Below, in pieces: positions 32,832-41,723 of a stretch of 64,000 nt of DNA. Made by a program: the position numbers and the translations under genes. Positions within the stretch are counted from its first letter, which is position 1. Every line of letters starts with the position of its first letter. The notes below the pieces were generated by a model. That model was given only the letters and a program-made list of their open reading frames with translations. It was not told the DNA's origin and made no database searches. The DNA is taken from contig NZ_JACSPY010000014.1 of assembly GCF_014836885.1 (NCBI RefSeq), positions 1-64,000 on the forward strand, in the 5' to 3' direction. Origin of the DNA: Brevibacterium gallinarum (lineage in GTDB: Bacteria > Actinomycetota > Actinomycetes > Actinomycetales > Brevibacteriaceae).

Positions 32832-33309
32832 GTCTTCACCGACACCTGCTGAGACGATCCGGGCGGCTGGCCTGCGGGTGACCGCACCGCGCCAGGCGGT
32901 CTTCGAAGTGCTCGCCGAACGGACTGATCATCCTGACGTCGAACAGATCACGACGAACACCCGGGCGCGCATCGGAAAGGTCTCCCACCAGACCGTTTAC
33001 GACGTGCTCTCAGCTTTCGAGCGCGCCGATCTGGTGCGCTGCATCGATCCTGCTGGGTCGGTCGCTGCCCGCTATGAGCTGCAGCGTCACGACAATCACC
33101 ATCACCTCGTGTGCCGGTCGTGCCATCACATCCAGGATGTGCCGTGCCGGACCGAAGGTGTGCCGTGCATGCACCCTGCTGAGGACTTCGGCTTCTCTGT
33201 GGAGCTGGCCGAAGTTGTCTACTGGGGGCTGTGCGATCGGTGCCAGGCCGCTGCTGCAGGAGCTGATCAGCCCGCAGCGACGGCGTCCGTCGAGCAGTCG
33301 GCTGGCTAG
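32830..33309 (+). CDS. Fur family transcriptional repressor (CatR/FurA-like)
   Basis: A 159-residue metalloregulator with a winged helix (about 8-75, with the recognition segment [12 protein letters not shown]). The metal site HDNHHH is at about 87-92, and two CxxC pairs at 95/98 and 135/138 would hold structural zinc. The catalase gene follows 76 bases later in the same direction, as in the Streptomyces catR-catA pair, so it probably represses the catalase and itself until peroxide oxidises it. The message is likely leaderless. The tail after residue 140 is low-complexity. Confidence 0.9.
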   Translation: MSSPTPAETIRAAGLRVTAPRQAVFEVLAERTDHPDVEQITTNTRARIGKVSHQTVYDVLSAFERADLVRCIDPAGSVAARYELQRHDNHHHLVCRSCHHIQDVPCRTEGVPCMHPAEDFGFSVELAEVVYWGLCDRCQAAAAGADQPAATASVEQSAG

Positions 33310-33385
33310 AACAAGCAACCACTCCACCGCAACCCCACGTGCGTCGGCGTGCACACGCGCCGGGCGCCTCACTTCAGGAGGACGT

Positions 33386-34909
33386 GTGACTGAGAAATTC
33401 ACGACCAATGACTTCGGCATCCCCGTCGGCAGCGATGAGCACTCGCTGACCGTCGGTCCGAACGGCCCGATCCTGCTCCAGGATCACTACCTCATCGAGA
33501 AGCTCGCCCACTTCAACCGCGAGCGCGTCCCGGAACGCGTGGTGCACGCTAAGGGCGGCGGTGCCTTCGGTAAGTTCACCGTGACCAACGACGTCTCGAA
33601 GTACACCCGCGCTGCTGTGTTCCAGCCGGGCACCGAGACCGAGGTGCTCACCCGCTTCTCGACCGTCGCCGGTGAGCAGGGCTCGCCTGACACCTGGCGC
33701 GATCCGCGTGGTTTCGCCGTGAAGTTCTACACCACCGAGGGCAACCTCGACATCGTGGGCAACAACACCCCGATCTTCTTCATCCGCGATGCCATCCAGT
33801 TCCCGGACTTCATCCACTCGCAGAAGCGGATGAGCGATTCGGGTCTGCGCGATCACAACATGCAGTGGGACTTCTGGACCCAGGTTCCGGCCTCGGCCCA
33901 CCAGGTCACCTACCTCATGGGCGATCGCGGCATCCCGCGGTCGTGGCGTGAGCAGAACGGCTACGGCTCCCACACCTTCCAGTGGGTCAACGCCGAAGGC
34001 GAGCGCTACTGGGTGAAGTACCACTTCAAGTCCAACCAGAAGGACGAGTTCATCGAGAAGTACGGTCACGAGGGCTTCTCGGCCGAAGAGGCTGATGAGA
34101 TGGCCGGCATCGACGCCGACTTCCACCGTCGCGACCTGTTCGAGGCCATCAAGGCCGGCAACTTCCCGTCGTGGCGTCTGATGGTCCAGATCATGCCGTA
34201 CGAGGATGCGAAGACCTACCGCTTCAACCCGTTCGACGTCACGAAGATCTGGCCGCATGAGGACTACCCGCTGACCGAGGTCGGCGTGATGGAGCTCAAC
34301 CGCAACCCGGAGGACTTCTTCTCCGAGATCGAGCAGGCTGCCTTCGCACCGTCGAACCTGGTTCCCGGTACCGGTCTGAGCCCGGACAAGATGCTCATGG
34401 GACGCATCTTCGCCTACGCCGATATCCACCGCTACCGCATCGGTGCGAACTACGCACAGCTGCCGGTCAACCGTCCGAAGGCCGCTGTCAAGCACAGCTA
34501 CTCGAAGGACGGCAGCATGTCCTACGAGAACTACCCGAAGGACCAGCCGGTCTACGCGCCGAACTCCTACGGCGGCCCGCACGCCGACGCCTCCCGCACC
34601 ACCGAGAACAACCTTCTCGATGTCGATGGCGACGTGATGCGCTCGGCCCCGACGCTGCGCGAGGATGACGACGACTTCTCGCAGGCAGGCGCCCTCGTGC
34701 GCGAGGTGATGGACGATGCCGCGCGCGACCGTATGGTCGGCAACATCTCCGGTCACCTGCTCAACGGAGTGAGCGAAGAGATCCTCGTGCGTGCCTTCCA
34801 GTACTGGAAGAACGTCGACGCTGATCTCGGTGCTCGTGTCGAGAACGTCGTGCGTGCCGCGCAGAAGGAGAACGCCGGCACCGACGGCACCATCAACAAG
34901 CCGAGCTGA
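33386..34909 (+). CDS. katA: catalase (monofunctional, heme)
   Basis: Breaks down hydrogen peroxide. The 507-residue protein has the active-site segment [12 protein letters not shown] with the catalytic His at residue 54, the Asn of GNNTPIFF at about 126-127 and the heme-ligand signature [12 protein letters not shown] with its proximal Tyr. It is a monofunctional catalase, not a KatG peroxidase. GTG at 33386 was chosen because AGGAGG lies four bases upstream and the conserved N-terminus begins there. A reading frame extending back to 33074 overlaps the regulator gene and is not used. Confidence 0.97.
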   Translation: MTEKFTTNDFGIPVGSDEHSLTVGPNGPILLQDHYLIEKLAHFNRERVPERVVHAKGGGAFGKFTVTNDVSKYTRAAVFQPGTETEVLTRFSTVAGEQGSPDTWRDPRGFAVKFYTTEGNLDIVGNNTPIFFIRDAIQFPDFIHSQKRMSDSGLRDHNMQWDFWTQVPASAHQVTYLMGDRGIPRSWREQNGYGSHTFQWVNAEGERYWVKYHFKSNQKDEFIEKYGHEGFSAEEADEMAGIDADFHRRDLFEAIKAGNFPSWRLMVQIMPYEDAKTYRFNPFDVTKIWPHEDYPLTEVGVMELNRNPEDFFSEIEQAAFAPSNLVPGTGLSPDKMLMGRIFAYADIHRYRIGANYAQLPVNRPKAAVKHSYSKDGSMSYENYPKDQPVYAPNSYGGPHADASRTTENNLLDVDGDVMRSAPTLREDDDDFSQAGALVREVMDDAARDRMVGNISGHLLNGVSEEILVRAFQYWKNVDADLGARVENVVRAAQKENAGTDGTINKPS

Positions 34910-34952
34910 TCGGCTCACCGTGCAGGCGGCTGACTGCCTGCGGTGAATGACG

Positions 34953-34993
34953 GCGGGGCCGGTGTCCAGGAGAGATCCTGGCACCGGCCCCGC
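34953..34993. terminator. bidirectional terminator between katA and udk
   Basis: A very strong hairpin: GCGGGGCCGGTG plus CCAGGA pair with their complements over 18 positions with one bulged T and a short GA-rich loop. It lies between convergent genes. TTCGTGT follows on the plus strand; there is no long T-run. Confidence 0.75.
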
Positions 34994-35015
34994 TTCGTGT
35001 CTCCCGGCAACCGCC

Positions 35016-35648
35016 TCAGCCGGTTGCCGCTGACGATCGGATGCTGCTGTCGATGTGCCGGATGAGCATGTCGAGGGCCACGAGGTTGTGCCCGCCTTCG
35101 GGCACGATGAGGTCGGCACGGCGCTTGGCTGGCTCGACATAGAGCTCGTGCATCGGCTTGACCGTCTTGAGGTACTGCTGTTCGACCGATTCGAGGGTGC
35201 GTCCGCGTTCGATGACATCGCGTTTGATCCGGCGCAGGATCCGCACATCGGCATCGGTGTCGACGAACAGCTTGATGTCGAGCAGGTCAGCCAGCTCCGG
35301 TTCAGAGAAGATGAGGATGCCTTCGACGATGAGGACCGGTGCCGGTTCGATGCGGATGGTCTCTGACGAGCGGTTGTGGTCGGCGAAGTCGTAGACAGGG
35401 CAGTCGACGGCCTGCCCGCTGATGAGAGTGCGCAGCTGCTCGATCATGAGGGCGGTGTCGAACGCGTCGGGAGAGTCGAAGTTCAGCGCGGCCCGCTCGT
35501 CATAGCTGAGCCCGTCATGCTGCTTGTAGTAGTTGTCGTGATAGATCACGGAGGTCTGTCCGGCGAAGCGCTCGATGAGCGCGCGTGTCAGCGTCGTCTT
35601 TCCGCTGCCGGTGCCGCCGGCAATACCGATGGTGAATGATCGGCTCAC
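35016..35648 (-). CDS. udk: uridine kinase
   Basis: Phosphorylates uridine and cytidine in nucleoside salvage. The 210-residue P-loop protein has GGTGSGKT at 11-18, the YHDNYYK substrate segment and the RRIKRDVIERGRT lid region. The length is typical. It follows the SseB-like gene in the same direction with a 74-base gap containing the palindrome CAGCC-TATA-GGCTG. Confidence 0.93.
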   Translation of the reverse strand: MSRSFTIGIAGGTGSGKTTLTRALIERFAGQTSVIYHDNYYKQHDGLSYDERAALNFDSPDAFDTALMIEQLRTLISGQAVDCPVYDFADHNRSSETIRIEPAPVLIVEGILIFSEPELADLLDIKLFVDTDADVRILRRIKRDVIERGRTLESVEQQYLKTVKPMHELYVEPAKRRADLIVPEGGHNLVALDMLIRHIDSSIRSSAATG

Positions 35649-35722
35649 GATTCTTCTCCCCCGTCTGATGATGCGTCCCAGCCTATAGGCTGCTGGGTGT
35701 GTGCGCTTGTGTGCCGGTCAGC

Positions 35723-36535
35723 TCAGTTCCGGCTGGGTTCGGCTTCGGTGAGTGTGATCGCCAGCGAGTCGACGAGGCTGACGAACTCCTCGTGTGCGCT
35801 CAGCTTCTGCTGGAAGGCCGCCAGCTCCGCCTGCTCGGGTCGTCGGCTGACTTTGAGGACGAGCCGGATCTCCGGGCCGGAGACATGGACGCTGCCGCTG
35901 CCGGGCTGCACGCCGATAGCCGAGATGAAGTCGCTGCCGGTGGCTGCCGCTCCTGCGGCTTTGGCCACTCGCTGATCGGCCCACGCCGGATGCCAGTTGT
36001 GTCCTTGGACGAAGGACCACAGGGCGGTGCGGCGCAGCAGGAAGGCGTGCGGGCTGCCGGGGTCGATGACCACGAGCTGGGAGTCCTCTTCGATCGCGGC
36101 GACACACAGCCGTTCGCTTTCGATCGGCACTGGGCGGGCCTCATCGGCCCACCGGGTCAGGGTGGGGATGTCGGTGAATGCCGGGGTGCACTCCCGGCCG
36201 TCTTCGGCAGCCAGGCGCACCATCGCCATCTCCGACTTGTTGTCGTGGACGAGCCCGCGCTCGTCGACAGTGTGCTCGACAGCTGCCGGCACGACGGGTG
36301 CGTAGATGCGCACCTGTGCAAGCGCCGCGAGGACATCGCGGTGGCGCTTCGGGTCCAAGGGCGCGGCTGCCACCGCCTGGAGCGCGCTCAGCAGGCCCTC
36401 ATCGGCTTCTCCTGTGTCACCGGAGAAGGGATTGGGCTTGAGGTCGCGGCCCTCCCATGGGATGCCTGCTGAGTCGGCGCCACCTGCTGCGATGTGCGGT
36501 GGCAGCGGACGGCTGCCCGGCTGCGGATCGGTCAT
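35723..36535 (-). CDS. SseB family protein
   Basis: A 270-residue protein with the SseB N-terminal fold (about residues 60-200; RIYAPVVPAAVEH, EMAMVRLAAEDGRECTPAFT). The biochemical role in Actinobacteria is unknown; the type-III-secretion meaning of the name does not apply. Its ATG overlaps the priA stop by one base (TGATG), so it is probably translated with the his genes. In related genomes this gene lies between priA and the DUF1844/infC region. Confidence 0.85.
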   Translation of the reverse strand: MTDPQPGSRPLPPHIAAGGADSAGIPWEGRDLKPNPFSGDTGEADEGLLSALQAVAAAPLDPKRHRDVLAALAQVRIYAPVVPAAVEHTVDERGLVHDNKSEMAMVRLAAEDGRECTPAFTDIPTLTRWADEARPVPIESERLCVAAIEEDSQLVVIDPGSPHAFLLRRTALWSFVQGHNWHPAWADQRVAKAAGAAATGSDFISAIGVQPGSGSVHVSGPEIRLVLKVSRRPEQAELAAFQQKLSAHEEFVSLVDSLAITLTEAEPSRN

Positions 36536-37278
36536 CAGCGTCCTGCGACTTCGAGAGCTTCCTGGAGGGTGAACTTGCCGGCGTAGAGGGCCTTGCCGAC
36601 GATGGCTGAGTCCACGCCGAGGGGCACGAGTTCGCGGATGGCGCGCAGGTCATCGAGGCTGGAGACGCCTCCGGAGGCGACGATCGGCTTGTCGGTGCGC
36701 GAGGCGATGTCGCGCAGCAGTTCGGTGTTCGATCCCTGCAGTGTTCCGTCCTTGTTGACGTCGGTGACGACGTAGCGGCTGCAGCCGGCTTCCTCGAGCT
36801 GGGCGAGGATCTCGTAGAGGTCGCCGCCCTCCTTGGTCCAGCCGCGGGCGGCCAGGGTCGTGCCGCGCACGTCGAGGCCGATGGCGATCCGGTCGCCGTA
36901 GGCGGCGATGACCTCGGCCGTCCAGCTGGGGTTCTCCAGCGCTGCGGTGCCGATGTTGACGCGTTCGGCGCCGGTGTCGAGGGCACGCTCGAGCGTCTCG
37001 GTGTCGCGGATGCCGCCGGAGAGCTCGACCTTGATCGAGACGGCCTTGGTCACCTGCTTGAGCAGCGGGTAGTTGGTGCCGCGGCCGAACGCGGCATCGA
37101 GGTCGACGAGGTGGATCCATTCGGCTCCGCCGTCCTCGAACTGCTGGGCGACTTCGACGGGGTTGCCGTAGTCGGTTTCGGTGCCGGCTTCTCCCTTGAC
37201 CAGGCGCACGGCGGTGCCGTTGGAGACGTCGACTGCCGGCAGCAGTGTCAGGGCGGGTTCGCTTGCGAGCTGTGACAT
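36535..37278 (-). CDS. priA: bifunctional HisA/TrpF isomerase (PriA)
   Basis: A TIM-barrel isomerase of 247 residues. The acid/base aspartates lie in LLPAVDV near the N-terminus and [11 protein letters not shown] at mid-length. Actinobacterial PriA acts on both the histidine intermediate ProFAR and the tryptophan intermediate PRA; the dual role is inferred from lineage. The ATG at 37278 has GAAGAGG just before it. An alternative ATG at 37293 would give an ATGA overlap with the hisH stop and five extra residues (MKEEV). Confidence 0.92.
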   Translation of the reverse strand: MSQLASEPALTLLPAVDVSNGTAVRLVKGEAGTETDYGNPVEVAQQFEDGGAEWIHLVDLDAAFGRGTNYPLLKQVTKAVSIKVELSGGIRDTETLERALDTGAERVNIGTAALENPSWTAEVIAAYGDRIAIGLDVRGTTLAARGWTKEGGDLYEILAQLEEAGCSRYVVTDVNKDGTLQGSNTELLRDIASRTDKPIVASGGVSSLDDLRAIRELVPLGVDSAIVGKALYAGKFTLQEALEVAGR

Positions 37279-37289
37279 GACCTCTTCTT

Positions 37290-37913
37290 TCATTTCTGCG
37301 CTGCGCTCAGCGCCTGAATCCAGTTGGCCAGCAGGGTCGTGCCTGCGTGACCGGACTTCTCGGGGTGGAACTGTGTGGCCCAGGTGGTGCCGTCTTCGAC
37401 GGCGGCGATGAACGGGCTGTCCAGCGTGCACGTGGTGACGGCGGCTTCGGCCGGGGCTTCGGTGGCTGCGTAGGTGTGGACGAAGTAGAACCGCTCGCCG
37501 GCGATGCCGGCGAACATCTGGCTGCCTGGGGCCGCAGCGACCGTGTTCCAGCCCATGTGCGGCAGCACGGGGGCATCGAGGCGGGTGACGTTGCCCTCCC
37601 ACAGCCCGATGCCGGCAGTGGTGAGACCGTGTTCGGTACCCGAGGTGTAGAGCACCTGCATGCCGACGCAGATCCCGAGCATCGGGCGCTGTTCGCGGTG
37701 CCGGGTGCGGATGACCTCGACGGCACCGGCGGATTCGAGTGCGTCCATGACGGCGGCGAAGGCGCCGACGCCGGGGACGAGCAACCCGTCCGCGGTCGCG
37801 GCACGGTCGAGGTCGTCGGTGAGCTGCGCGGTGGCTCCAGCGCGTTCGACGGCGCGCAGGGCGGAATGGACGTTGCCTGCGCCGTAGTCGAGGACGACGA
37901 TGTCGGCGCTCAT
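37290..37913 (-). CDS. hisH: imidazole glycerol phosphate synthase subunit HisH
   Basis: Glutamine amidotransferase subunit that feeds ammonia to HisF. The 207-residue protein has the nucleophile Cys in GICVGMQ and the His/Glu pair in QFHPEKSG. hisF is not in the window. The start at 37913 overlaps the upstream membrane-protein gene by four bases. Confidence 0.95.
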   Translation of the reverse strand: MSADIVVLDYGAGNVHSALRAVERAGATAQLTDDLDRAATADGLLVPGVGAFAAVMDALESAGAVEVIRTRHREQRPMLGICVGMQVLYTSGTEHGLTTAGIGLWEGNVTRLDAPVLPHMGWNTVAAAPGSQMFAGIAGERFYFVHTYAATEAPAEAAVTTCTLDSPFIAAVEDGTTWATQFHPEKSGHAGTTLLANWIQALSAAQK

Positions 37914-38509
37914 GTGCGTGCGGCTCCGAGCACTCTGCTGATGCGCTGGATGGAGACTCCCAGGGCGATGGCGGCGATGACGACGCCGGCCCAGGCGACC
38001 ATGCTGCCGTTGAAGACGCCGATGAAGCTGGCGACGATGCCGACGAGGGCGAGGAAGGCGACCACCATCCACAGCAGCGCGGTGCGGGCGAGCGCCTCAC
38101 GGGCCGGGGTCATCGTGGCTTTGCTGGCTTCGAGCTTGGACATCTTCGAGGTGTCGAGATGGCCGTCGATGTCGCGCGGTGCGATGGTCTCCAACAGCAG
38201 CTTCTCGACCTCGGCTGGAAGGTTCGTCAGCGCCAGTCCTGCCGGCACGTCGGCTTCGCGGCTGCCGCTGCGGAAGTGCCCGGCATCGATCTGCTCGTCG
38301 TTGCGGGCGAGCATGAGGACTTCGTGCTTGCCGGAGAGCTTCGAGATCGTCGCAGCCACGTCATTGCCCTCAGCGATGCTCGTGTCGTCGAGCACGATGG
38401 CTGAGAAGCTGCCGACCGGCACGACATCACAGCGGATGTCGGACAGGGTGCATGCGGCGGCAAGCTGTTCGGCACGGCCGAACGGGGTGACGATGACGGT
38501 GCGGCTCAC
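37910..38509 (-). CDS. uncharacterised membrane protein inside the his cluster
   Basis: I do not recognise a named family with confidence. The 199-residue protein has an alpha/beta-looking N-terminal part ([20 protein letters not shown]..., with alternating hydrophobic strands). A charged linker follows, then two strong hydrophobic segments at about 143-165 and 168-187. Four-base overlaps join it to hisB upstream and hisH downstream, so it is made with the histidine enzymes. Genes of unknown function occupy this spot in some other Micrococcales. A regulatory or membrane-anchoring role is possible but not shown. Confidence 0.75.
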   Translation of the reverse strand: MSRTVIVTPFGRAEQLAAACTLSDIRCDVVPVGSFSAIVLDDTSIAEGNDVAATISKLSGKHEVLMLARNDEQIDAGHFRSGSREADVPAGLALTNLPAEVEKLLLETIAPRDIDGHLDTSKMSKLEASKATMTPAREALARTALLWMVVAFLALVGIVASFIGVFNGSMVAWAGVVIAAIALGVSIQRISRVLGAART

Positions 38510-39108
38510 AGGGCTCCCTTCGTGCTCGGCACGGCGGTGGTGCGGGGGTCGTCTTCAAGCGCGGTTCGCAGCGCGCGTGCGAAGGCCTTGAACTGGGCCT
38601 CGGCGATGTGGTGCGGGTCCCGGCCCGCCAGCAGCCGCAGGTGGGCGGTGATACCGGCGTGGACCGACAGCGATTCGAGGGCATGTCCGACCATCGAGCC
38701 GGTGAAGTGCCCGCCGATGAGGTGGTACTGCTGACCTTCGGGTTCGCCGGTGTGGACGAAGTAGGGGCGGCCGGAGATGTCGATGACGCAGTGCGCCAGG
38801 GCTTCGTCCAGCGGCACGGCGGCATCGCCGTAGCGGCGGATGCCGGCCTTGTCCCCCAGCGCCTCGCGCATGGAGTTGCCGATGACGATGGCGGTGTCCT
38901 CGACGGTGTGGTGGACGTCGATGTGGGTGTCACCGGAGGCTTTGACGGTCAGGTCGCACAGCGAGTGCTTGGCCAGTGCGGTGAGCATGTGGTCGAAGAA
39001 CGGCACGGTCGTCGAGATGTCAGCCTGACCGGAGCCGTCGAGGTTGATGGTGACCTCGACATTCGATTCGCTTGTGCGGCGGGTGGAGGTGGCGGTGCGG
39101 CCTGTCAT
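38506..39108 (-). CDS. hisB: imidazoleglycerol-phosphate dehydratase
   Basis: Removes water from imidazole glycerol phosphate. The 200-residue protein has the two metal-binding blocks HHTVEDTAI and [10 protein letters not shown] and the [13 protein letters not shown] segment. It is the monofunctional form, without a phosphatase domain. It overlaps hisC by four bases. Confidence 0.97.
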   Translation of the reverse strand: MTGRTATSTRRTSESNVEVTINLDGSGQADISTTVPFFDHMLTALAKHSLCDLTVKASGDTHIDVHHTVEDTAIVIGNSMREALGDKAGIRRYGDAAVPLDEALAHCVIDISGRPYFVHTGEPEGQQYHLIGGHFTGSMVGHALESLSVHAGITAHLRLLAGRDPHHIAEAQFKAFARALRTALEDDPRTTAVPSTKGAL

Positions 39109-40250
39109 AGGTTCTCCAGGGTCTCAGGGTGGGCGGCGACGATGACGCTGATGGCCTCGATGAAAGCGGTGGTCTCCTCGGTGGTGCCCGCGTTGACGCG
39201 CAGGTGTCCGGGAATGCCGATATCGCGGATGAGCACGCCGGCGTCAAGCAAGCGCTGCCACAGCAGTCTTGTGTCGGACACGCCGCCGAAGAGCACGAAG
39301 TTCGCATCGGTCTCCGCGACGTCGAAGCCGAGCTCTGTCAGCGCGGTGACCATGCGGTCGCGCTCGGCGATGAGCGCTTCGACGTTGTCGAGCAGCACCG
39401 GGGTGTGCTCCAGTGCGGCGCAGGCTGCGGCCTGGGTCAGGGCCGAGAGGTGGTACGGCAGACGCACGAGGCGCAGCGCGTCGGTCACGGCCGGGTGGGC
39501 GATGGCGTATCCGAGGCGCACGCCGGCGAAGGCGAAGGCCTTGCTCATCGTGCGTGAGACGACCAGGCGCGGGTTCTCGCGCAGCAGGTGCACGGCGGTG
39601 GTGTATCCGGGCCGGGCGAATTCCGCGTAGGCCTCGTCGACGATGACGATGCCGGTGCTGGCGTGCAGCACCGCTTCGATGACCTCGGCGGGCAGTCCCC
39701 CGCCGGTGGGGTTGTTCGGCGTGCACAGGAACACGACATCGGGCTGATGCTCGCGTACGGCCGCAGCCGCGGTCTCGGCACTGAGGCTGAAGTCCTCACC
39801 CCGGTCGACGGCGATCCAGCGGGCCCCGGTCGACTGCGTGATGAGCGGGTGCATCGAGTAGCTGGGCACGAAGCCGAGTGCGGTGCGTCCGGGACCGCCG
39901 AACGCCTGCAGGATGTGGGACAGGACCTCGTTCGAGCCGTTGGCTGCCCACAGCCAGTCGGCGGTGAGGAAGTCAGCTGGCGTCGATCCGTCACCCGACT
40001 GACGAGAGGAGAAATCCTGCACGTAGGTCAGGAGCAGCTCACGCAGGCGGGTGAATTCCCGGTCGGGGTAGCGGTTGAGCCCGCGCAGCTGCGCATCAAC
40101 GGCACGGCGCACTGCATCGACGACGGTCGGCGGCACCGGATGGGAGTTCTCGTTGACGTTGAGAGCGACGTCGACGGCCAGTTGCGGCGCCCCGTAGGGC
40201 TCTTTGCCGCGCAGGTCGTCTCTGAGCGGAAGATCACTGAGCGTTAGCAC
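39105..40250 (-). CDS. hisC: histidinol-phosphate aminotransferase
   Basis: PLP enzyme of fold type I, 381 residues. The lysine of [14 protein letters not shown] binds PLP, and CTPNNPTGG and VDEAYAEF are the cofactor contacts. It is the first gene of this his cluster: hisD, which often precedes it, is absent, and the next gene upstream is the LysM protein nine bases away. Confidence 0.96.
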   Translation of the reverse strand: MLTLSDLPLRDDLRGKEPYGAPQLAVDVALNVNENSHPVPPTVVDAVRRAVDAQLRGLNRYPDREFTRLRELLLTYVQDFSSRQSGDGSTPADFLTADWLWAANGSNEVLSHILQAFGGPGRTALGFVPSYSMHPLITQSTGARWIAVDRGEDFSLSAETAAAAVREHQPDVVFLCTPNNPTGGGLPAEVIEAVLHASTGIVIVDEAYAEFARPGYTTAVHLLRENPRLVVSRTMSKAFAFAGVRLGYAIAHPAVTDALRLVRLPYHLSALTQAAACAALEHTPVLLDNVEALIAERDRMVTALTELGFDVAETDANFVLFGGVSDTRLLWQRLLDAGVLIRDIGIPGHLRVNAGTTEETTAFIEAISVIVAAHPETLENL

Positions 40251-40259
40251 CGCACCAGT

Positions 40260-40622
40260 CTATCGAGCGGGGACTTCGAGTTCCTGCCCGGGGTGGACGA
40301 CTGAGGTTTCCAGACCATTCATCTCGATGATCCCCTGCATCGTATCGCGCGGGTCACCGCTGCCGGTTGCCTCAGCGGCGATGGTCCACAGCGACTGGCC
40401 CTGCTCGACGATGACGGTCTCGGCCGGGACGACCGGCTCGGCGCTGCCGATGGCCTGCTGAGGACGCACCATGAGCACCAGCAGTGCTGCTGCACCGGCG
40501 ATGACGGCTGCCATCGCGATGGTGCGCAGCAGACGCAGACCCTGCTTGCCCCGCGGGGTCAGCCGCCACGTGCGGTGCGGCGCACCGGTGCGGCTCCACG
40601 CGTTCATCGCTGCTGTGCTCAT
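40260..40622 (-). CDS. LysM domain protein divergent from lexA
   Basis: A 120-residue protein with a basic N-terminus, one membrane segment (about 38-56) and a C-terminal LysM peptidoglycan-binding domain (VEQGQSLWTIAAEATGSGD). Its place opposite lexA and the SOS boxes in the shared region match the SOS-induced division inhibitors of Gram-positive bacteria (YneA of Bacillus, Rv2719c of Mycobacterium, DivS of Corynebacterium). That function is inferred from position and layout. The ATG at 40622 was chosen over longer frames that cross the lexA promoter region. Confidence 0.85.
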   Translation of the reverse strand: MSTAAMNAWSRTGAPHRTWRLTPRGKQGLRLLRTIAMAAVIAGAAALLVLMVRPQQAIGSAEPVVPAETVIVEQGQSLWTIAAEATGSGDPRDTMQGIIEMNGLETSVVHPGQELEVPAR

Positions 40623-40707
40623 GGTGTCCTCCTCAGATCCTGTCTTCCCTAGCAGGCTGTTGCGCTGAGTCCCGGCCTGCCGGCTTCCCTCCGTCAGACC
40701 GGAGACT

Positions 40708-40721
40708 CGAACACATGTACT
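40708..40721. promoter_or_regulatory. LexA (SOS) box 1
   Basis: CGAACACATGTACT matches the actinobacterial/Bacillus SOS consensus CGAAC-N4-GTTCG at eight of ten defined positions. It lies 86 bases upstream of the LysM gene start and probably controls it, lexA or both. Confidence 0.65.
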
Positions 40722-40757
40722 ATTTAAGGACATATTCGAAGAAATGTCCAGTCCCTG

Positions 40758-40771
40758 CGAACATCTGTGCG
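40758..40771. promoter_or_regulatory. LexA (SOS) box 2
   Basis: CGAACATCTGTGCG matches CGAAC-N4-GTTCG at nine of ten defined positions. It lies 107 bases upstream of lexA, consistent with autoregulation. Confidence 0.75.
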
Positions 40772-40877
40772 AAAATGGATTCGAACGGAAGCTCGCGGGT
40801 CTGATGGAAAGACTGTCACCAGGCACTGACATCGCTCGCTGACCAGGAACGACGCTCGACTGCACACGGGGGAAGCA

Positions 40878-41639
40878 ATGGCCGAACAGAAGAAGAGAGG
40901 GCGGGGACGTCCCCGCAACGAGGACATCATCTCCGAGATCGAGGAGTTCCGCGCTCGTCGGGGAATCGACACCGAGGACTCGCTCAACATGGTCGGTGCC
41001 GACGACCGGCGTCTGACTCCCCGTCAGAAGATCGTCCTGCAGACCATCGAGCAGGCGGTCATCGACAACGGCTACCCGCCGAGCATGCGCGAGATCGGCA
41101 AGGCCGCCGGGCTGGCTTCGCTGTCCAGCGTGGCGCACCAGCTCGCCCAGCTCGAGCGCCTCGGCTATCTGCGCCGGGATCCGCGCCGGCCGCGCGCCAT
41201 CGAGATCGTCAATCCCGCCGATGAGGCTGCCAAGGCAGTCGAGGAGGCGTTCATCGAATCGTCGAATCTGGCCCAGGTGCCGGTGCTCGGCCGGATCGCA
41301 GCCGGCGGACCGGTGCTGGCCGAGGAATCCGTCGAGGACGTCTTCTCGCTGCCGCGTCAGGTGGTCGGCAGCGGTGAGCTGTTCCTGCTCAACGTGGTCG
41401 GCGACTCGATGATCGAAGCTGCGATCTGCGACGGCGACTGGGTCGTGGTGCGCAAGCAGCCGACGGCTGAGAACGGTGAGATCGTCGCGGCCCTCCTCGA
41501 CGATGAGGCGACCGTCAAGCGGCTGCAGCGCCGTGACGGTGTGCAGTGGCTGCTGCCGGAGAACAAGGACTACGATCCCATCGACGGCACCTATGCCACG
41601 ATCATGGGCATCGTCGTCGCGGTCATCCGCCGCGTCTGA
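40878..41639 (+). CDS. lexA: SOS repressor LexA with AT-hook-like N-terminus
   Basis: Self-cleaving repressor of DNA damage genes. Residues 45-110 are the winged helix ([24 protein letters not shown] is split across helices 2-3). Cleavage would be at Ala142-Gly143; the catalytic dyad is Ser177 (GDSM) and Lys214 (ATVKRL). The first 44 residues are an extension that contains KKRGRGRPR, the core of an AT-hook DNA-binding motif. The ATG at 40878 follows a GGGGGAAG ribosome site, so the extension is likely translated. dinG lies downstream on the other strand. Confidence 0.96.
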   Translation: MAEQKKRGRGRPRNEDIISEIEEFRARRGIDTEDSLNMVGADDRRLTPRQKIVLQTIEQAVIDNGYPPSMREIGKAAGLASLSSVAHQLAQLERLGYLRRDPRRPRAIEIVNPADEAAKAVEEAFIESSNLAQVPVLGRIAAGGPVLAEESVEDVFSLPRQVVGSGELFLLNVVGDSMIEAAICDGDWVVVRKQPTAENGEIVAALLDDEATVKRLQRRDGVQWLLPENKDYDPIDGTYATIMGIVVAVIRRV

Positions 41640-41661
41640 GCACCCCTGCAATGCAGCACTT

Positions 41662-41689
41662 CGGCGCTTGGTCTTCGGACCGGGCGCCG
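41662..41689. terminator. bidirectional terminator between lexA and dinG
   Basis: A 12-base-pair stem with two wobble pairs closes on a TTCG tetraloop, the most stable kind. It lies between convergent genes. No T-run is present. Confidence 0.65.
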
Positions 41690-41723
41690 CAGTCGTCTGT
41701 GCAGCATCAGCTCACCGGCAGGA

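Noticed and set aside
33374-35254. 626-codon open frame on the minus strand
   Set aside because: It lies antisense to the catalase and overlaps udk; no recognisable domain.
35660-35710. palindrome CAGCC-TATA-GGCTG between the SseB-like gene and udk as a terminator
   Set aside because: The stem is only five base pairs with a four-base loop and no T-run; too weak to call.
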